A stretch of 36,989 bases of DNA from CAZXNF01 sp050741255 (GTDB lineage: Bacteria > Pseudomonadota > Gammaproteobacteria > Burkholderiales > SG8-41): contig JBOIEQ010000025.1 in assembly GCA_050741255.1 (NCBI GenBank), forward strand, positions 1-36,989, read 5' to 3'. Within the stretch, counting starts at the first letter, position 1; every line of letters starts with the position of its first letter. This document shows positions 7,527-15,947 of this stretch, in pieces. The notes below the pieces were generated by a model that was given only the letters and a program-made list of their open reading frames with translations, was not told the origin of the DNA and did not search any database. Position numbers and translations under genes: made by a program.

Positions 7527-8300
7527 ATGGGACAGATGCTGGTCGCCACACTGCGGGAAGGCCTCGAAGCCTTCCTGATCGTCGCGATCGCGGCGGCCTA
7601 CCTGCGCAAGACGGGCCGCACGGCGCTGCTGCCCGCGGTCTGGTGGGGCACGGCCACGGCCGCGGCGCTGTCGCTAGCGATCGCGCTGTGGCTCGCCGAA
7701 TACGCCATCCAGCCGCTGTGGGAAGGCGTGCTGGCGCTGGTGGCCGCGGCGCTCGTCCTGTCCATGGTCGTCTACATGCAGCGCGCCGGCAAACACCTGC
7801 GCAGCGACATCAGCAGCAAGCTCGAATCCGCCGCGCGCAAGACCGGCGCCGGCGCGTGGATCGGCGTGTTCCTCTTCGTCGTGCTGATGATCACCCGCGA
7901 AGGCATGGAAATGGCGTTCATCACCGCCACGCTCGCGCGCGCCACCGGCATCAGCGACACCGTGATCGGCGCCGTGCTGGGCGCGCTGATCGCGGCGGCG
8001 CTGGCCTGGGCGTGGGTGCGCTACGGGCACCGCGTCAATCTCGGGCTGTTCTTCCAGGTCACCTCGATTTTTCTCGCGATCTTCGCCTGCCAGCTGCTGC
8101 TCTACGGCTTTCACGAACTGACCGAGGCCGGCGTGGTGCCGTTCATCGACAATGCACACTGGCACGACGCGACCGAGGACTGGGCGGAAGGCACGATCGG
8201 CGGACTCATCACCTACACGATGGTGCTGGCGCCGCTGGCCTGGCTGCTGTTCGCCACCCTGCGCGGCCGTGCGGCCGCCCCGACCGCGCCGCCGCGCTGA
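7527..8300 (+). CDS. FTR1 family iron permease
   Basis: A 257-residue polytopic membrane protein with about seven hydrophobic segments. The start at 7527 puts the first iron-binding motif REGLE at residues 10-14; the second, REGME, is at 124-128. Two REGxE motifs in different helices define the FTR1/EfeU ferric permease family. It differs from the classical EfeUOB system: no efeO or efeB is nearby, and the gene sits 20 nt after exbD, suggesting cotranscription with the TonB machinery. It probably carries iron across the inner membrane after receptor-mediated uptake. The oxidase or reductase partner is unknown. Confidence 0.9.
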   Translation: MGQMLVATLREGLEAFLIVAIAAAYLRKTGRTALLPAVWWGTATAAALSLAIALWLAEYAIQPLWEGVLALVAAALVLSMVVYMQRAGKHLRSDISSKLESAARKTGAGAWIGVFLFVVLMITREGMEMAFITATLARATGISDTVIGAVLGALIAAALAWAWVRYGHRVNLGLFFQVTSIFLAIFACQLLLYGFHELTEAGVVPFIDNAHWHDATEDWAEGTIGGLITYTMVLAPLAWLLFATLRGRAAAPTAPPR

Positions 8301-8464
8301 ATCCGCCATGGACATCGCGCGTTTCATGCACCCCATGCCGTTTTGCGTCGCCGGGGACCGGCTCGCGATCCGGAATGACGTAGCACCCTTTCAGCCAGCC
8401 CTCCGGCCGCTTCGGCCTGTAGCCAGCCAACAACATGCACGTGCAAGCGCTGGAGAGAGCAAGC

Positions 8465-10699
8465 ATGCTGAAGCCTTTCAAACTGCGGCCGGTCGCTGCC
8501 GCATTCGCTGAACTCAACACGACGGCATGGCGCAAGACGCCCCCCAAACGTCCGCCCACCCTGCGCAAGCTGCTGCCGCTTGGCGCGATGATGCTGGGCG
8601 GCGCCGCGCTGGCGCAGACACCGGCGCCGTCGGCGTCCGAAATCACCCTGCCCGAGGTGCAGGTCAGGGAGCAGCCGGAACGCGTCCGCCCCAACCAGGG
8701 TTACCAGGGCAACAAGACCCGCATCGGCAAGACGGAACAGAATCCGCTCGACATCCCGCAATCCATGACCATCGTGCCCGAGGCCCTGATTCGCGACCGC
8801 GCGCAGGACAGCCTCGTTGAAGCCCTGCGCAACGTGCCCAGCATCACCTTCAACGCCGCGGAGGGCGGCCGCATCGGCGACAACATCAACATCCGCGGCT
8901 TTTCGGCGGTTGGCGACATCTATCTCGACGGCATGAAGGACAACGGCCAGTACAACCGCGAGGTCTTCAACCTCGAACAGATTGACGTACTGCGCGGCCC
9001 GGCATCCATGCTGTTCGGGCGCGGTTCGACCGGCGGCGTCATCAACCAGGTCAGCAAGCGGGCCTTTCTCTACAACCAGTACAGCGCCAGCGCGACGGTC
9101 GGTTCATACAATTACCGGCGCGAAACCATGGACCTCAACCAGAAGGTCGGGGAGACCACCGCCATCCGCCTCAATGCCATGAAGACCGATACCGACAGTT
9201 TCCGCAACGAGGTCGAATTCCACCGCTGGGGATTCGCGCCCTCCATCCGTTTCGGTATCGGCACCAGCGACGAGCTCGAACTGTCTTTCTACCGGCTGCA
9301 ATACACGAATACCCCGGACTACGGCATCCCGGTATTCAACCGCCAGGGCGGCCAGCCGATCCCCGTTCCGCCCTCGTTTTTCTACGGCCTGCCCGCGGCC
9401 GACTTTCAGAGCGACAGCGCCGACGTCGCCACCGCCAGCTACATCCACCGTTTCTCGTCGGACACCGAAGTCAAGACCATGCTGCGCCAGAACACGGTCT
9501 CGCGCGACATGTGGGCCGTGGCGCCGAACATCGGCAACCCCGCGACATTCAACCCCAACACTCCCGTCAATCGCGGCCGCCAGGCCCGTGGCGCCAATGA
9601 AAACAACACCCAGGCGCAGGTCGACTTCAGCACGAAGCAGGAACTGTTCGGCATGAAGAACGAAATCCTGGCCGGCAGCGACTGGCTGCACGAATACGGC
9701 TACCGCTGGAACAACGTTGGCGACGTGGCCAACCCGCCGACCACCGTGTATCCGAATCCCTACCCCAGCCTGCCCGCCAACTATTTCACCTCGCGGCGGC
9801 GCACGGCGAACAACATGTACGACACCGATACGATCGGCGTCTACGTCCAGGACACGCTGGAGTTCATCGAAAACTGGAAACTCCTGCTCGGCGTGCGCTG
9901 GGACCGCTTCAACGCGGATTATCAGACGCTGACCGCCCGCTTCGGCCGCACCGACTATATGTGGAGCTACCGTGCCGGCGTGATGTACCAGCCGTTCACC
10001 AACCAGATGTATTACGTCTCCTACGGCACGTCGTTCAATCCCTCGGCGGATAACTACAACCTCAATATCTCCCTGGTCAACACCGAGCCGGAAAAGAACA
10101 TCAATTACGAAATCGGCGGCAAGTGGGAGCTCTACGACGGCAAGCTGACGCTGACCAGCGCGATCTTCGACACCATCAAGACCAACGAGCGCAATACCGA
10201 CGCTTCAACACCCACCATCGCCCTGCTCTCGGGCAAGCGGCATACGGCCGGCGTCGAACTCGGCGGCGCCGGCCGCATCAATCCGGACTGGGACGTCTTC
10301 GCCGGCTTCTCGCGCATGTGGGCAAAAGTCGACGAAAGCAACAATCCCGCCTTCGTGGGCCTGACGCCGCAGAACACCGCGCCGTACACCGGCAATCTGT
10401 GGACGACCTACCGGCTACCGTACGGCTTCAGGGTGGGCGGCGGACTGGAGGCGCAGGGCAAGCGCTACATCTACGGACCGCCGGCCAACAACCTTTCGCC
10501 CCCGCCGACGATCCGCAACGTGCCGGCTTACGTCAAGTGGGATGCGATGATCGGCTACGAGCAAAAGTACTACTCGCTGGCGCTCAACTTCATCAACATC
10601 TTCGACAAGGAGTATTACCCTTCCGCCTACCAGAACGGCGGCTTCGCCAACCCCGGCACGCCGCGCTCCGTGATGTTCACGGCCAGCCTGAAATACTGA
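8465..10699 (+). CDS. TonB-dependent siderophore receptor (Fiu/PiuA-like)
   Basis: A 744-residue outer-membrane receptor. The ATG at 8465 is preferred over one 30 nt upstream because GGAGAG lies 7 nt before it. A long leader ends near GGAALAQ. The plug domain contains QNPLDIPQSMTIVPEALIRD, VEALRNVPSITFN, INIRGFSAVGDIYLDGMKD and LEQIDVLRGPASMLFGRGSTGG, diagnostic for siderophore receptors with a catecholate-type plug. The barrel fills the rest and ends in SLKY, so the terminal residue is the aromatic Tyr. It is followed after 3 nt by a PiuC/YbiX-type hydroxylase, the same pairing as E. coli fiu-ybiX and Pseudomonas piuA-piuC, which supports a catecholate siderophore substrate. The 164 nt before it hold no clear Fur box that I could find. 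Confidence 0.93.
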   Translation: MLKPFKLRPVAAAFAELNTTAWRKTPPKRPPTLRKLLPLGAMMLGGAALAQTPAPSASEITLPEVQVREQPERVRPNQGYQGNKTRIGKTEQNPLDIPQSMTIVPEALIRDRAQDSLVEALRNVPSITFNAAEGGRIGDNINIRGFSAVGDIYLDGMKDNGQYNREVFNLEQIDVLRGPASMLFGRGSTGGVINQVSKRAFLYNQYSASATVGSYNYRRETMDLNQKVGETTAIRLNAMKTDTDSFRNEVEFHRWGFAPSIRFGIGTSDELELSFYRLQYTNTPDYGIPVFNRQGGQPIPVPPSFFYGLPAADFQSDSADVATASYIHRFSSDTEVKTMLRQNTVSRDMWAVAPNIGNPATFNPNTPVNRGRQARGANENNTQAQVDFSTKQELFGMKNEILAGSDWLHEYGYRWNNVGDVANPPTTVYPNPYPSLPANYFTSRRRTANNMYDTDTIGVYVQDTLEFIENWKLLLGVRWDRFNADYQTLTARFGRTDYMWSYRAGVMYQPFTNQMYYVSYGTSFNPSADNYNLNISLVNTEPEKNINYEIGGKWELYDGKLTLTSAIFDTIKTNERNTDASTPTIALLSGKRHTAGVELGGAGRINPDWDVFAGFSRMWAKVDESNNPAFVGLTPQNTAPYTGNLWTTYRLPYGFRVGGGLEAQGKRYIYGPPANNLSPPPTIRNVPAYVKWDAMIGYEQKYYSLALNFINIFDKEYYPSAYQNGGFANPGTPRSVMFTASLKY

Positions 10700-10702
10700 C
10701 CC

Positions 10703-11386
10703 ATGCTGCTGCACGTTCCCAACGTTCTTGCGCCCGATGCCCTCGCGCAACTACGGCAGATTCTCGCCGCCGCGGCGTGGGGCGACGGGCGCATGACCGC
10801 GGGGGACCAGTCGGCCCAGGTCAAGAACAACCAGCAATTGCCGGAGGAATCCGCGGACGCGCAGGCCGCGCGCAAGATCGTGCTGGACGGACTGGCGAAG
10901 AGCCTGCTGTTCTTCACGGCGGCGCTGCCCAAACGGACGTTTCCGCCGCTTTTCAACCGCTACGACGGCACCACGAACGAATTCGGCAATCATGTCGACA
11001 ACGCGATCCGCACGCGCGCCGCGACCGGCCAGAGCATCCGCACCGACCTGTCGTGCACGCTGTTCATTTCCGATCCCGCCGACTACGACGGCGGCGAGCT
11101 GGTGGTCGAGGACACCTACGGCAGCAAGTCGGTCAAGCTGCCGGCGGGCGACCTCATCCTCTACCCCGCCACCAGCGTGCACCGGGTCGAGCCCGTCACC
11201 CGCGGCGCCCGCATCGCCTCCTTCTTCTGGATCGAGAGCATGGTGCGCGACGACGGGCAGCGCCGGCTGCTGTTCGACCTCGACATGTCCATCCTCGCGC
11301 TGCGCGAGGCGCATGGCGACACGGCGGACATCGTGCGGCTCACCGGCTGTTACCACAACCTGGTGCGCAGGTGGGCGGATGCCTGA
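10703..11386 (+). CDS. PKHD-type Fe2+/2-oxoglutarate-dependent hydroxylase (PiuC/YbiX family)
   Basis: A 227-residue member of the PKHD-type hydroxylase family. The Fe(II) triad is complete: His97 and Asp99 in NHVDNAIR, and His160 in PATSVHRVEPV. Arg170 in RGARIASFFW is the expected 2-oxoglutarate contact. Length equals that of E. coli YbiX and P. aeruginosa PiuC. The substrate of the family is not established; it is consistently encoded beside TonB-dependent siderophore receptors, as here with a 3-nt gap. It likely modifies a siderophore or its receptor-derived product in the cytoplasm, which is an inference from context. Confidence 0.92.
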   Translation: MLLHVPNVLAPDALAQLRQILAAAAWGDGRMTAGDQSAQVKNNQQLPEESADAQAARKIVLDGLAKSLLFFTAALPKRTFPPLFNRYDGTTNEFGNHVDNAIRTRAATGQSIRTDLSCTLFISDPADYDGGELVVEDTYGSKSVKLPAGDLILYPATSVHRVEPVTRGARIASFFWIESMVRDDGQRRLLFDLDMSILALREAHGDTADIVRLTGCYHNLVRRWADA

Positions 11387-11417
11387 CCCGCGCGCCTCAT
11401 TTCATACAGGGAAACCC

Positions 11418-11810
11418 ATGAAACTGACCTCCATCATTCTTGCCGTAGCGGGCGCCCTCACCCTTGCGGCGTGCGCCAGCATCGACGTCAACACCATCCC
11501 GTTTGTCGGCGTCCAGACGTTCCCGCCGAGCAATCCAGCCCAAGTGACAATCCTGCGCGCCGCGCCGACGCGGCCGCACATCCGCCTCGGTGAAATCTCC
11601 GCCACGGTGTCGATCGATCCCGCGCCGCCCATCGCGGACATCGAAGCCAAAATACGCGAACAGGCCGCGGCGCTAGGCGCGGATGCTGCCGTGATCGTCG
11701 TCGACCGCGTGCAGGCGATCGGCGTGATGGCGGCCGGCCCTTGGTGGGGCCAGAACGTGGACACAATCACCGGCCGCAAGCTCATCGCCGTCGCGATCAA
11801 GTACCGCTAG
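11418..11810 (+). CDS. Small putative lipoprotein of unknown function
   Basis: A 130-residue product starting at 11418, with an ACAGGGA ribosome-binding site 8 nt upstream. The first 20 residues form a lipoprotein signal peptide ending in LTLAAC, with Cys as the modification site. The mature part holds HIRLGEISATVSID, an alternating helix (ADIEAKIREQAAALGADAAVIVVDRV) and a C-terminal GRKLIAVAIKYR strand, an arrangement seen in small envelope lipoproteins of unknown role. I cannot assign a function. It follows the hydroxylase by 31 nt and precedes the copper-handling pair. Confidence 0.8.
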   Translation: MKLTSIILAVAGALTLAACASIDVNTIPFVGVQTFPPSNPAQVTILRAAPTRPHIRLGEISATVSIDPAPPIADIEAKIREQAAALGADAAVIVVDRVQAIGVMAAGPWWGQNVDTITGRKLIAVAIKYR

Positions 11811-11859
11811 CAGCAGGGACGGGTGCGGTAAACTCGCGCCCTTGTTTCCGGAGAACCCC

Positions 11860-12336
11860 ATGCTGCCTGCCCTTCGTCTCGCGCTGCTCTCGACAGCACT
11901 CGTGGCGCCTTCCGCCTTCGCCCAGGTCAGCGTCGTCGATCCCTGGGTCCGTGGCACCACCCCGCAGCAGAAAGCCACCGGCGCCTTCATGAAGCTGGAA
12001 GCGAAGGAACCCGTGGCGCTGGTCGCGGTGTCCTCCCCCGCCGCCGGCGTTACGGAAATCCACGAAATGACGATGGAAAAAGACGTGATGAAGATGCGCC
12101 CGATTCCCCGGCTAGCCGTCGCGCCCGGCAAACCGGCGGAGCTCAAGCCCGGCGGCTACCACGTCATGCTGATGGACCTGAAGCAGCCGCTGAAGGCCGG
12201 CGACAGCGTGCCGATCACCCTGACCTTCGAAAAGGCCGACAAGTCGCGCCAGACGGTGGAGGTCAAGGCCACGGTGCGCGCGCTGGGCGCACCGACCCCC
12301 GCCGCCGCCCACGGCGACCACAAGATGAAGCACTGA
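11860..12336 (+). CDS. Periplasmic copper chaperone PCuAC
   Basis: A 158-residue secreted protein. The ATG at 11860 has GGAG six nt upstream; a TTG in frame further up is less likely. The signal peptide ends at SAFAQ. The Cu(I)-binding pattern of the PCuAC family, H-x10-M-x21-H-x-M, is matched exactly by His68, Met79, His101 and Met103. A His/Met-rich tail (HGDHKMKH) may add metal binding. PCuAC hands copper to the CuA centre of cytochrome c oxidase together with Sco proteins, and a Sco gene follows with a one-nt TGATG overlap. Confidence 0.93.
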   Translation: MLPALRLALLSTALVAPSAFAQVSVVDPWVRGTTPQQKATGAFMKLEAKEPVALVAVSSPAAGVTEIHEMTMEKDVMKMRPIPRLAVAPGKPAELKPGGYHVMLMDLKQPLKAGDSVPITLTFEKADKSRQTVEVKATVRALGAPTPAAAHGDHKMKH

Positions 12337-12908
12337 TGCGGCGCCGCGCGGTATTGCTGGCTGCACTGGTGGCCCTGTGCGCCGCCTGCGGCGAACAGAG
12401 CTTCAAGTCCACCGACATCACCGGCGCCGAATTCGGCCGCGACCTCGCGCTGGCCGATCCGTCCGGCCAGGTCCGCACCCTCGCCGACTTCAAGGGCAAG
12501 GCCGTGCTGGTGTTCTTCGGCTTCACGCAGTGCCCGGATGTCTGTCCGACCACCCTCGCCAAGATGCGCGAGGTCAAGCAGGCGCTGGGCAAGGACGGCG
12601 AACGGCTGCAGGTGCTGTTCATCACCGTCGATCCCGAGCGCGACACGCCGGACCTGCTGAAGGCCTATGCCGCCGCCTTCGATCCCGCGTTCCTGGGCCT
12701 GCGGCCCACGCCGGAGCAACTGCCCGCATTGGCCAAGTCGTTCAAGATCTTCTACCAGAAGGTGCCGGGCAAGACACCGGGCAGCTACAGCATGGACCAC
12801 ACGGCGCTCTCCTACGTCTACGACCCGCAGGGCCGGCTGCGCCTGGCGGTGGCGCACAACGCGGATGTGGCGACGATCGTGGCGGACCTGAAAAAACTGC
12901 TCGGCTAA
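12336..12908 (+). CDS. SCO1/SenC family copper-delivery thioredoxin-like protein
   Basis: A 190-residue protein with a lipoprotein-type signal (LVALCAAC, Cys18) and a thioredoxin fold. The metal ligands of Sco are all present: Cys66 and Cys70 in CPDVCP and His155 in YSMDHTALSY. The FITVDPERDTP segment is typical of the family. Sco proteins act as copper chaperones or disulfide reductases in CuA assembly of cytochrome oxidase in the periplasm. Translation is coupled to the PCuAC gene by TGATG. Its 3' end faces the histidine kinase gene, leaving 25 nt. Confidence 0.93.
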   Translation: MRRRAVLLAALVALCAACGEQSFKSTDITGAEFGRDLALADPSGQVRTLADFKGKAVLVFFGFTQCPDVCPTTLAKMREVKQALGKDGERLQVLFITVDPERDTPDLLKAYAAAFDPAFLGLRPTPEQLPALAKSFKIFYQKVPGKTPGSYSMDHTALSYVYDPQGRLRLAVAHNADVATIVADLKKLLG

Positions 12909-12933
12909 GGCGTGTGCGGGCGCGGCCGCGCGG

Positions 12934-14229
12934 TTACGCACCGGCGGGGTTGAAATCCACCGTGAAGGTTGCGCCGCGCGCGGGGCCGGCGGTCTGGCTG
13001 TCCACCGTGACGGTCCAGCCGTGCTGCTCGCACACCCGCTTCACGATCGCGAGTCCGATGCCGAAGCCGGGCTCGCCGGGGGCGCCATCCACCCGCCGGG
13101 CACTGAAATAGCGATCGAAGATGTAGGGCAGGTCCGCGGCCGGGATGCTGGGACCGCTGTCGCGGATGCTCAGGCGCCCGTCGCCGAAGCCGATGCGGAT
13201 CATGCCGGCGCCCGCGAAGCTCACCGCATTGCGCAACAGGTTGCGCAGCAGCATCTGGAGCGCGTGCCGGTCGGCCGTGACCTCGGCGTTCTCCGGCACG
13301 GCGATGTCGATGCGCACGCCGTCGCGCTCGTCCGCCGGCAGCAGCAGCGTCAGCAGTTCCTCGATGCTTTCCCGCAAACGCAGGCGCTCGGGGTGTCCCG
13401 TGCCATCGCGCGCCAGGGAGAGCGACGCCTGCAGCGTCGCCGCAAGGTCGTCGATGCTGCGCAGCATGGCCTGCAATCGTCCGCGCGACTTTTCGCTAAT
13501 GCCCTCGTCGAGCGCCAGCATTTCGCAACTGGTCCGCAACGCCGTCAGGGGTGTGCGCAGCTCGTGGCTGGCGTTGGCCGTGAATTCCTTTTCGCGCGCG
13601 ATCAGTTCCTCCACCCGGTTCTCGTAGCGGTTGAAAGCCTTGACGAGGCGCGTCAGTTCATCCTGCGCGCGCCCGTCTTCCTCTGTTGCGCTCGTGCCTG
13701 GGGCAAAGCGGTCGATGGCGCCGGTGAGCGTCGTGAGCGGCCCCACCAGGCGCGCCGCGAACGAGCTGCCGATCCAGACCGCAACCAGGCAACCGACCAC
13801 GAGCGAACCGATCAGGAACCAGCGGAACTCCCTGACGCGGCTTTCATGATGGGAGGCATCGAACAGCACGTACAGGCGCGCGCCCGCCACGTCCCGGACC
13901 GCCACGTGCCACGTCTGGTCCCCCACGTAGCGTTCGTAGAGTCCCGGCTCCAGGCGGGCAAATGCCGGCACCCGCTCGCGGCTGGCGGCATCCCGCACCG
14001 CATAGGCGGCAAAGAGATTGTCCTGCGACAACGCCGCGCCGGGATCGCGCGCATAGCGCGCAGCCACGCGGTCCATCTCCTGGCTGAGGATCTGGTTGAC
14101 CAGCGCGTCTTCCTTGCCCTCGAACACCACGTGCGCCACGATGCCCTGCAACAGGATCAGCGTGCCGCACAGCAATGCAAAACTGAGGGCGACCCGGCGC
14201 TGGAGACCGCGCTCAAGCACGTCCGTCAT
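12934..14229 (-). CDS. Two-component sensor histidine kinase of the thermostable-hemolysin operon
   Basis: A 431-residue membrane kinase; the ATG at 14229 overlaps the response regulator gene by 17 nt. Helix one is at about residues 14-33, a periplasmic sensor of about 100 residues with no named domain I recognise follows, and helix two is at about 136-156. The HAMP-like linker continues into the H-box NASHELRTPLTALR with His222 as the phospho-acceptor, the N-box MLLRNLLRNAV, then IRDSGPSI and FGIGLAIVKRV for ATP binding. It should sense an envelope signal and phosphorylate the regulator encoded just upstream. It is the last gene of the operon, so the system probably controls the lipid-type enzymes with which it is transcribed. 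Confidence 0.93.
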   Translation of the reverse strand: MTDVLERGLQRRVALSFALLCGTLILLQGIVAHVVFEGKEDALVNQILSQEMDRVAARYARDPGAALSQDNLFAAYAVRDAASRERVPAFARLEPGLYERYVGDQTWHVAVRDVAGARLYVLFDASHHESRVREFRWFLIGSLVVGCLVAVWIGSSFAARLVGPLTTLTGAIDRFAPGTSATEEDGRAQDELTRLVKAFNRYENRVEELIAREKEFTANASHELRTPLTALRTSCEMLALDEGISEKSRGRLQAMLRSIDDLAATLQASLSLARDGTGHPERLRLRESIEELLTLLLPADERDGVRIDIAVPENAEVTADRHALQMLLRNLLRNAVSFAGAGMIRIGFGDGRLSIRDSGPSIPAADLPYIFDRYFSARRVDGAPGEPGFGIGLAIVKRVCEQHGWTVTVDSQTAGPARGATFTVDFNPAGA

Positions 14230-14914
14230 CCGCGAGGCGGTAGCCCATGCCATGCACGTTTTCGACCGTGTCGACGCCCGCCTCGACGAGCGCGCGCCGC
14301 AGCAGATGCATCTGGCTGCGCAGGGTATCGCTGCTCGCCTGCGCCTCGCCCCACACCGCCGCCTCGAGTTCCGCGCGCGAGAATACGCGCCCTGGATCAG
14401 ACATCAGTACTTCCAGCAGCCGCAGCCCCTTCGGCGGCAGCTTGACCGTGCGCCCGCCGACGGCGACCTCGAGCGTGCGCGGATCAAGCGTGAGCGCGCC
14501 GGCGCGCAGCATCCTCGAGACCACGCGGCGCTGGCGCCGCCGCGCCAATGCGATGAGCCGCATCTCCACCTCGCCCAGCGCGAAGGGCTTGACCAGGTAA
14601 TCGTCGGCGCCCGCGGCGAAGCCGCCGCGCTTGTCTTCCAGCGTATCGCGCGCGGTCAGCATGAGCACCGGCGCGTCGCAGTGCGCCTCGGTGCGCAGTT
14701 TGCGGCAGACGTACAGCCCGTCCATGCCGGGCAGGCCCAGATCGAGCACGATGGCGTCGAAGTCGTGTGTCACGGCCAGATGCAGGCCGGTCACGCCGTC
14801 CGCCGCGGCGTCCACCGCATGCCCCCGCCCTTCGAGATAGTCGTACAGGTTGGCCGCGATCGTCCGATCATCCTCGATGATCAGGAAGCGCAGGCGCTCC
14901 GGCGCGGCCGCCAT
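14213..14914 (-). CDS. OmpR/QseB-family response regulator
   Basis: A 233-residue regulator starting at 14914, where its ATG shares one base with the SDR stop (TGATG). The receiver domain has the acidic pair EDD, the phospho-acceptor Asp58 in VLDLGLPGMDG, the Thr of LMLTARD and the Lys of LVKPF. The C-terminal winged-helix domain contains LPPKGLRLLEVLMSDPGRVFSRAELEAAVW and VENVHGMGYRL, typical of PmrA/QseB relatives. Such regulators bind tandem direct repeats spaced by about 11 bp; a repeat of exactly that spacing lies before the operon at 18584-18600, so autoregulation is plausible. Confidence 0.94.
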   Translation of the reverse strand: MAAAPERLRFLIIEDDRTIAANLYDYLEGRGHAVDAAADGVTGLHLAVTHDFDAIVLDLGLPGMDGLYVCRKLRTEAHCDAPVLMLTARDTLEDKRGGFAAGADDYLVKPFALGEVEMRLIALARRRQRRVVSRMLRAGALTLDPRTLEVAVGGRTVKLPPKGLRLLEVLMSDPGRVFSRAELEAAVWGEAQASSDTLRSQMHLLRRALVEAGVDTVENVHGMGYRLADDGRA

Positions 14915-15711
14915 CACTTGCGCGCGTAATCCCGCGCCAGGCGGTTCTGCCGGCGCAGCGCGGCATCGATGAGGCCGGGAAACACGCCGTTGATCCGCGC
15001 GAACAGGCTTTCGGGACGGCCCACGAAACGCTCGTGCTGCTCGCGCACGATCGCATCCGCGACCGCGGCGGCAACCGTGTCGGGACTGTCGATGGCGGTG
15101 TTGGTCTGTGCGGACATTGCGTAGAGGGCGGGCGGGTTGAGCTCCGTGCGCGTGGTGCGGGGCGCCACGTAGGTGACCCCGACGAAAGTGTCGGCAAGCT
15201 CGCGCCGCAGCGCCTCGGAAAAGCCGCGCAGACCGAACTTGCTCGCGGAGTATGCCGCAAAGTAGGCAAACGCGATCGAACCGAACGCCGAACCGATGTT
15301 CACGATCCGCGCGCGCGGCCGCGCGAGCAGCAGGGGCAGCGCCGCGCGCACGAGCAGCATGGGCGCGAGGAGATTGGTCTGCACCAGCCGCCGCAGGTCG
15401 GCCGGGTCGGCCGTCTCGAACGCGCCGAAGCCGCCCACGCCGGCGTTGTTGATCACGATGTCGAGTCCGTCGAGCCGCTGCGCCGCTTCGGCCACCAGTG
15501 CGGAATGGCCGTCGTCCGACGCCAGATCGAACACCAGGGTGCACGCACGCCCCCCGGCGGCTTCCACCGCGCGCTGCACGTCGGCAAGTCGTGCCGCATC
15601 GCGACCGAGCAGCGCAAGCCGCGCCCCGCGCTGCGCGAGCCTCAGCGCGCAGGCCCGGCCGATGCCGCTGCCGGCGCCGGTCAGCAGGATGCGGGCGTCC
15701 GTCAGGTTCAT
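14914..15711 (-). CDS. Short-chain dehydrogenase/reductase
   Basis: A 265-residue classical SDR. TGAGSGIG at residues 11-18 binds NAD(P), NNAG is at 88-91, and the catalytic Ser141, Tyr154 and Lys158 lie in IGSAFGSIAF and YSASKFG. No signal peptide is present. The C-terminal part (PESLFARINGVFPGLIDAALRRQ) resembles SDRs that act on lipid or fatty aldehyde substrates, which is suggestive only. Its ATG overlaps the 3' end of the HDO reading frame (ATGA, 15708-15711) and its stop overlaps the regulator start. That places the enzyme in the same biosynthetic unit, where it probably reduces or oxidises the intermediate made by the AMP-binding and HDO domains. Confidence 0.92.
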   Translation of the reverse strand: MNLTDARILLTGAGSGIGRACALRLAQRGARLALLGRDAARLADVQRAVEAAGGRACTLVFDLASDDGHSALVAEAAQRLDGLDIVINNAGVGGFGAFETADPADLRRLVQTNLLAPMLLVRAALPLLLARPRARIVNIGSAFGSIAFAYFAAYSASKFGLRGFSEALRRELADTFVGVTYVAPRTTRTELNPPALYAMSAQTNTAIDSPDTVAAAVADAIVREQHERFVGRPESLFARINGVFPGLIDAALRRQNRLARDYARK

Positions 15712-15947
15712 GCCGCCGCCCGGTCGTGCCGACCCGCCCGTTGCGCATCGAGCTCGCGGAAGACGTTGCCGTACAGCACGTAGAAAACCTGCGCCGCCTC
15801 AATCAGGCATTCCTGGTCGCCGGGATCGTCCAGCTTGTTCACCAGCGTCTCGTAGAAACGGGTGTGCTCGACGTCGAGCGCGCCGTGCGAACTGAGATAC
15901 GTGAACGCCGCCGGCGGCAGATCGAGCGCCGTGCCCAGCGCTCGCGA
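15708..15947 (-). pseudogene. Frame-displaced C-terminal part of the HDO diiron domain
   Basis: In the frame ending at 15708, from about 15941 downward, one reads ALGTALDLPPAAFTYLSSHG, then ALDVEHTRFYETL and QVFYVLYGNVFREL. This is the natural continuation of the HDO domain that begins at 16374 in the neighbouring frame, and it carries the second set of putative iron ligands (His in SSHG, Asp and His in DVEH). The joint lies at GTCGCG-A-GCGCTG on the minus strand (15948-15936): one extra base separates the frames. The stop overlaps the SDR start by the same ATGA used elsewhere in the operon, which supports this as the original gene end. It could be a real inactivation or a sequencing error. 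Confidence 0.8.

Noticed and set aside
8308..8511. A possible small gene starting at ATG 8308 between the FTR1 and receptor genes
   Set aside because: It has no ribosome-binding site, overlaps the start of the receptor in another frame, and its product resembles nothing I recognise.
12909..12933. A GC-only palindrome (GCGCGGCCGCGC) between the convergent Sco and histidine kinase genes as a terminator
   Set aside because: No U-rich tract follows on either strand, and such short GC palindromes are expected by chance here.
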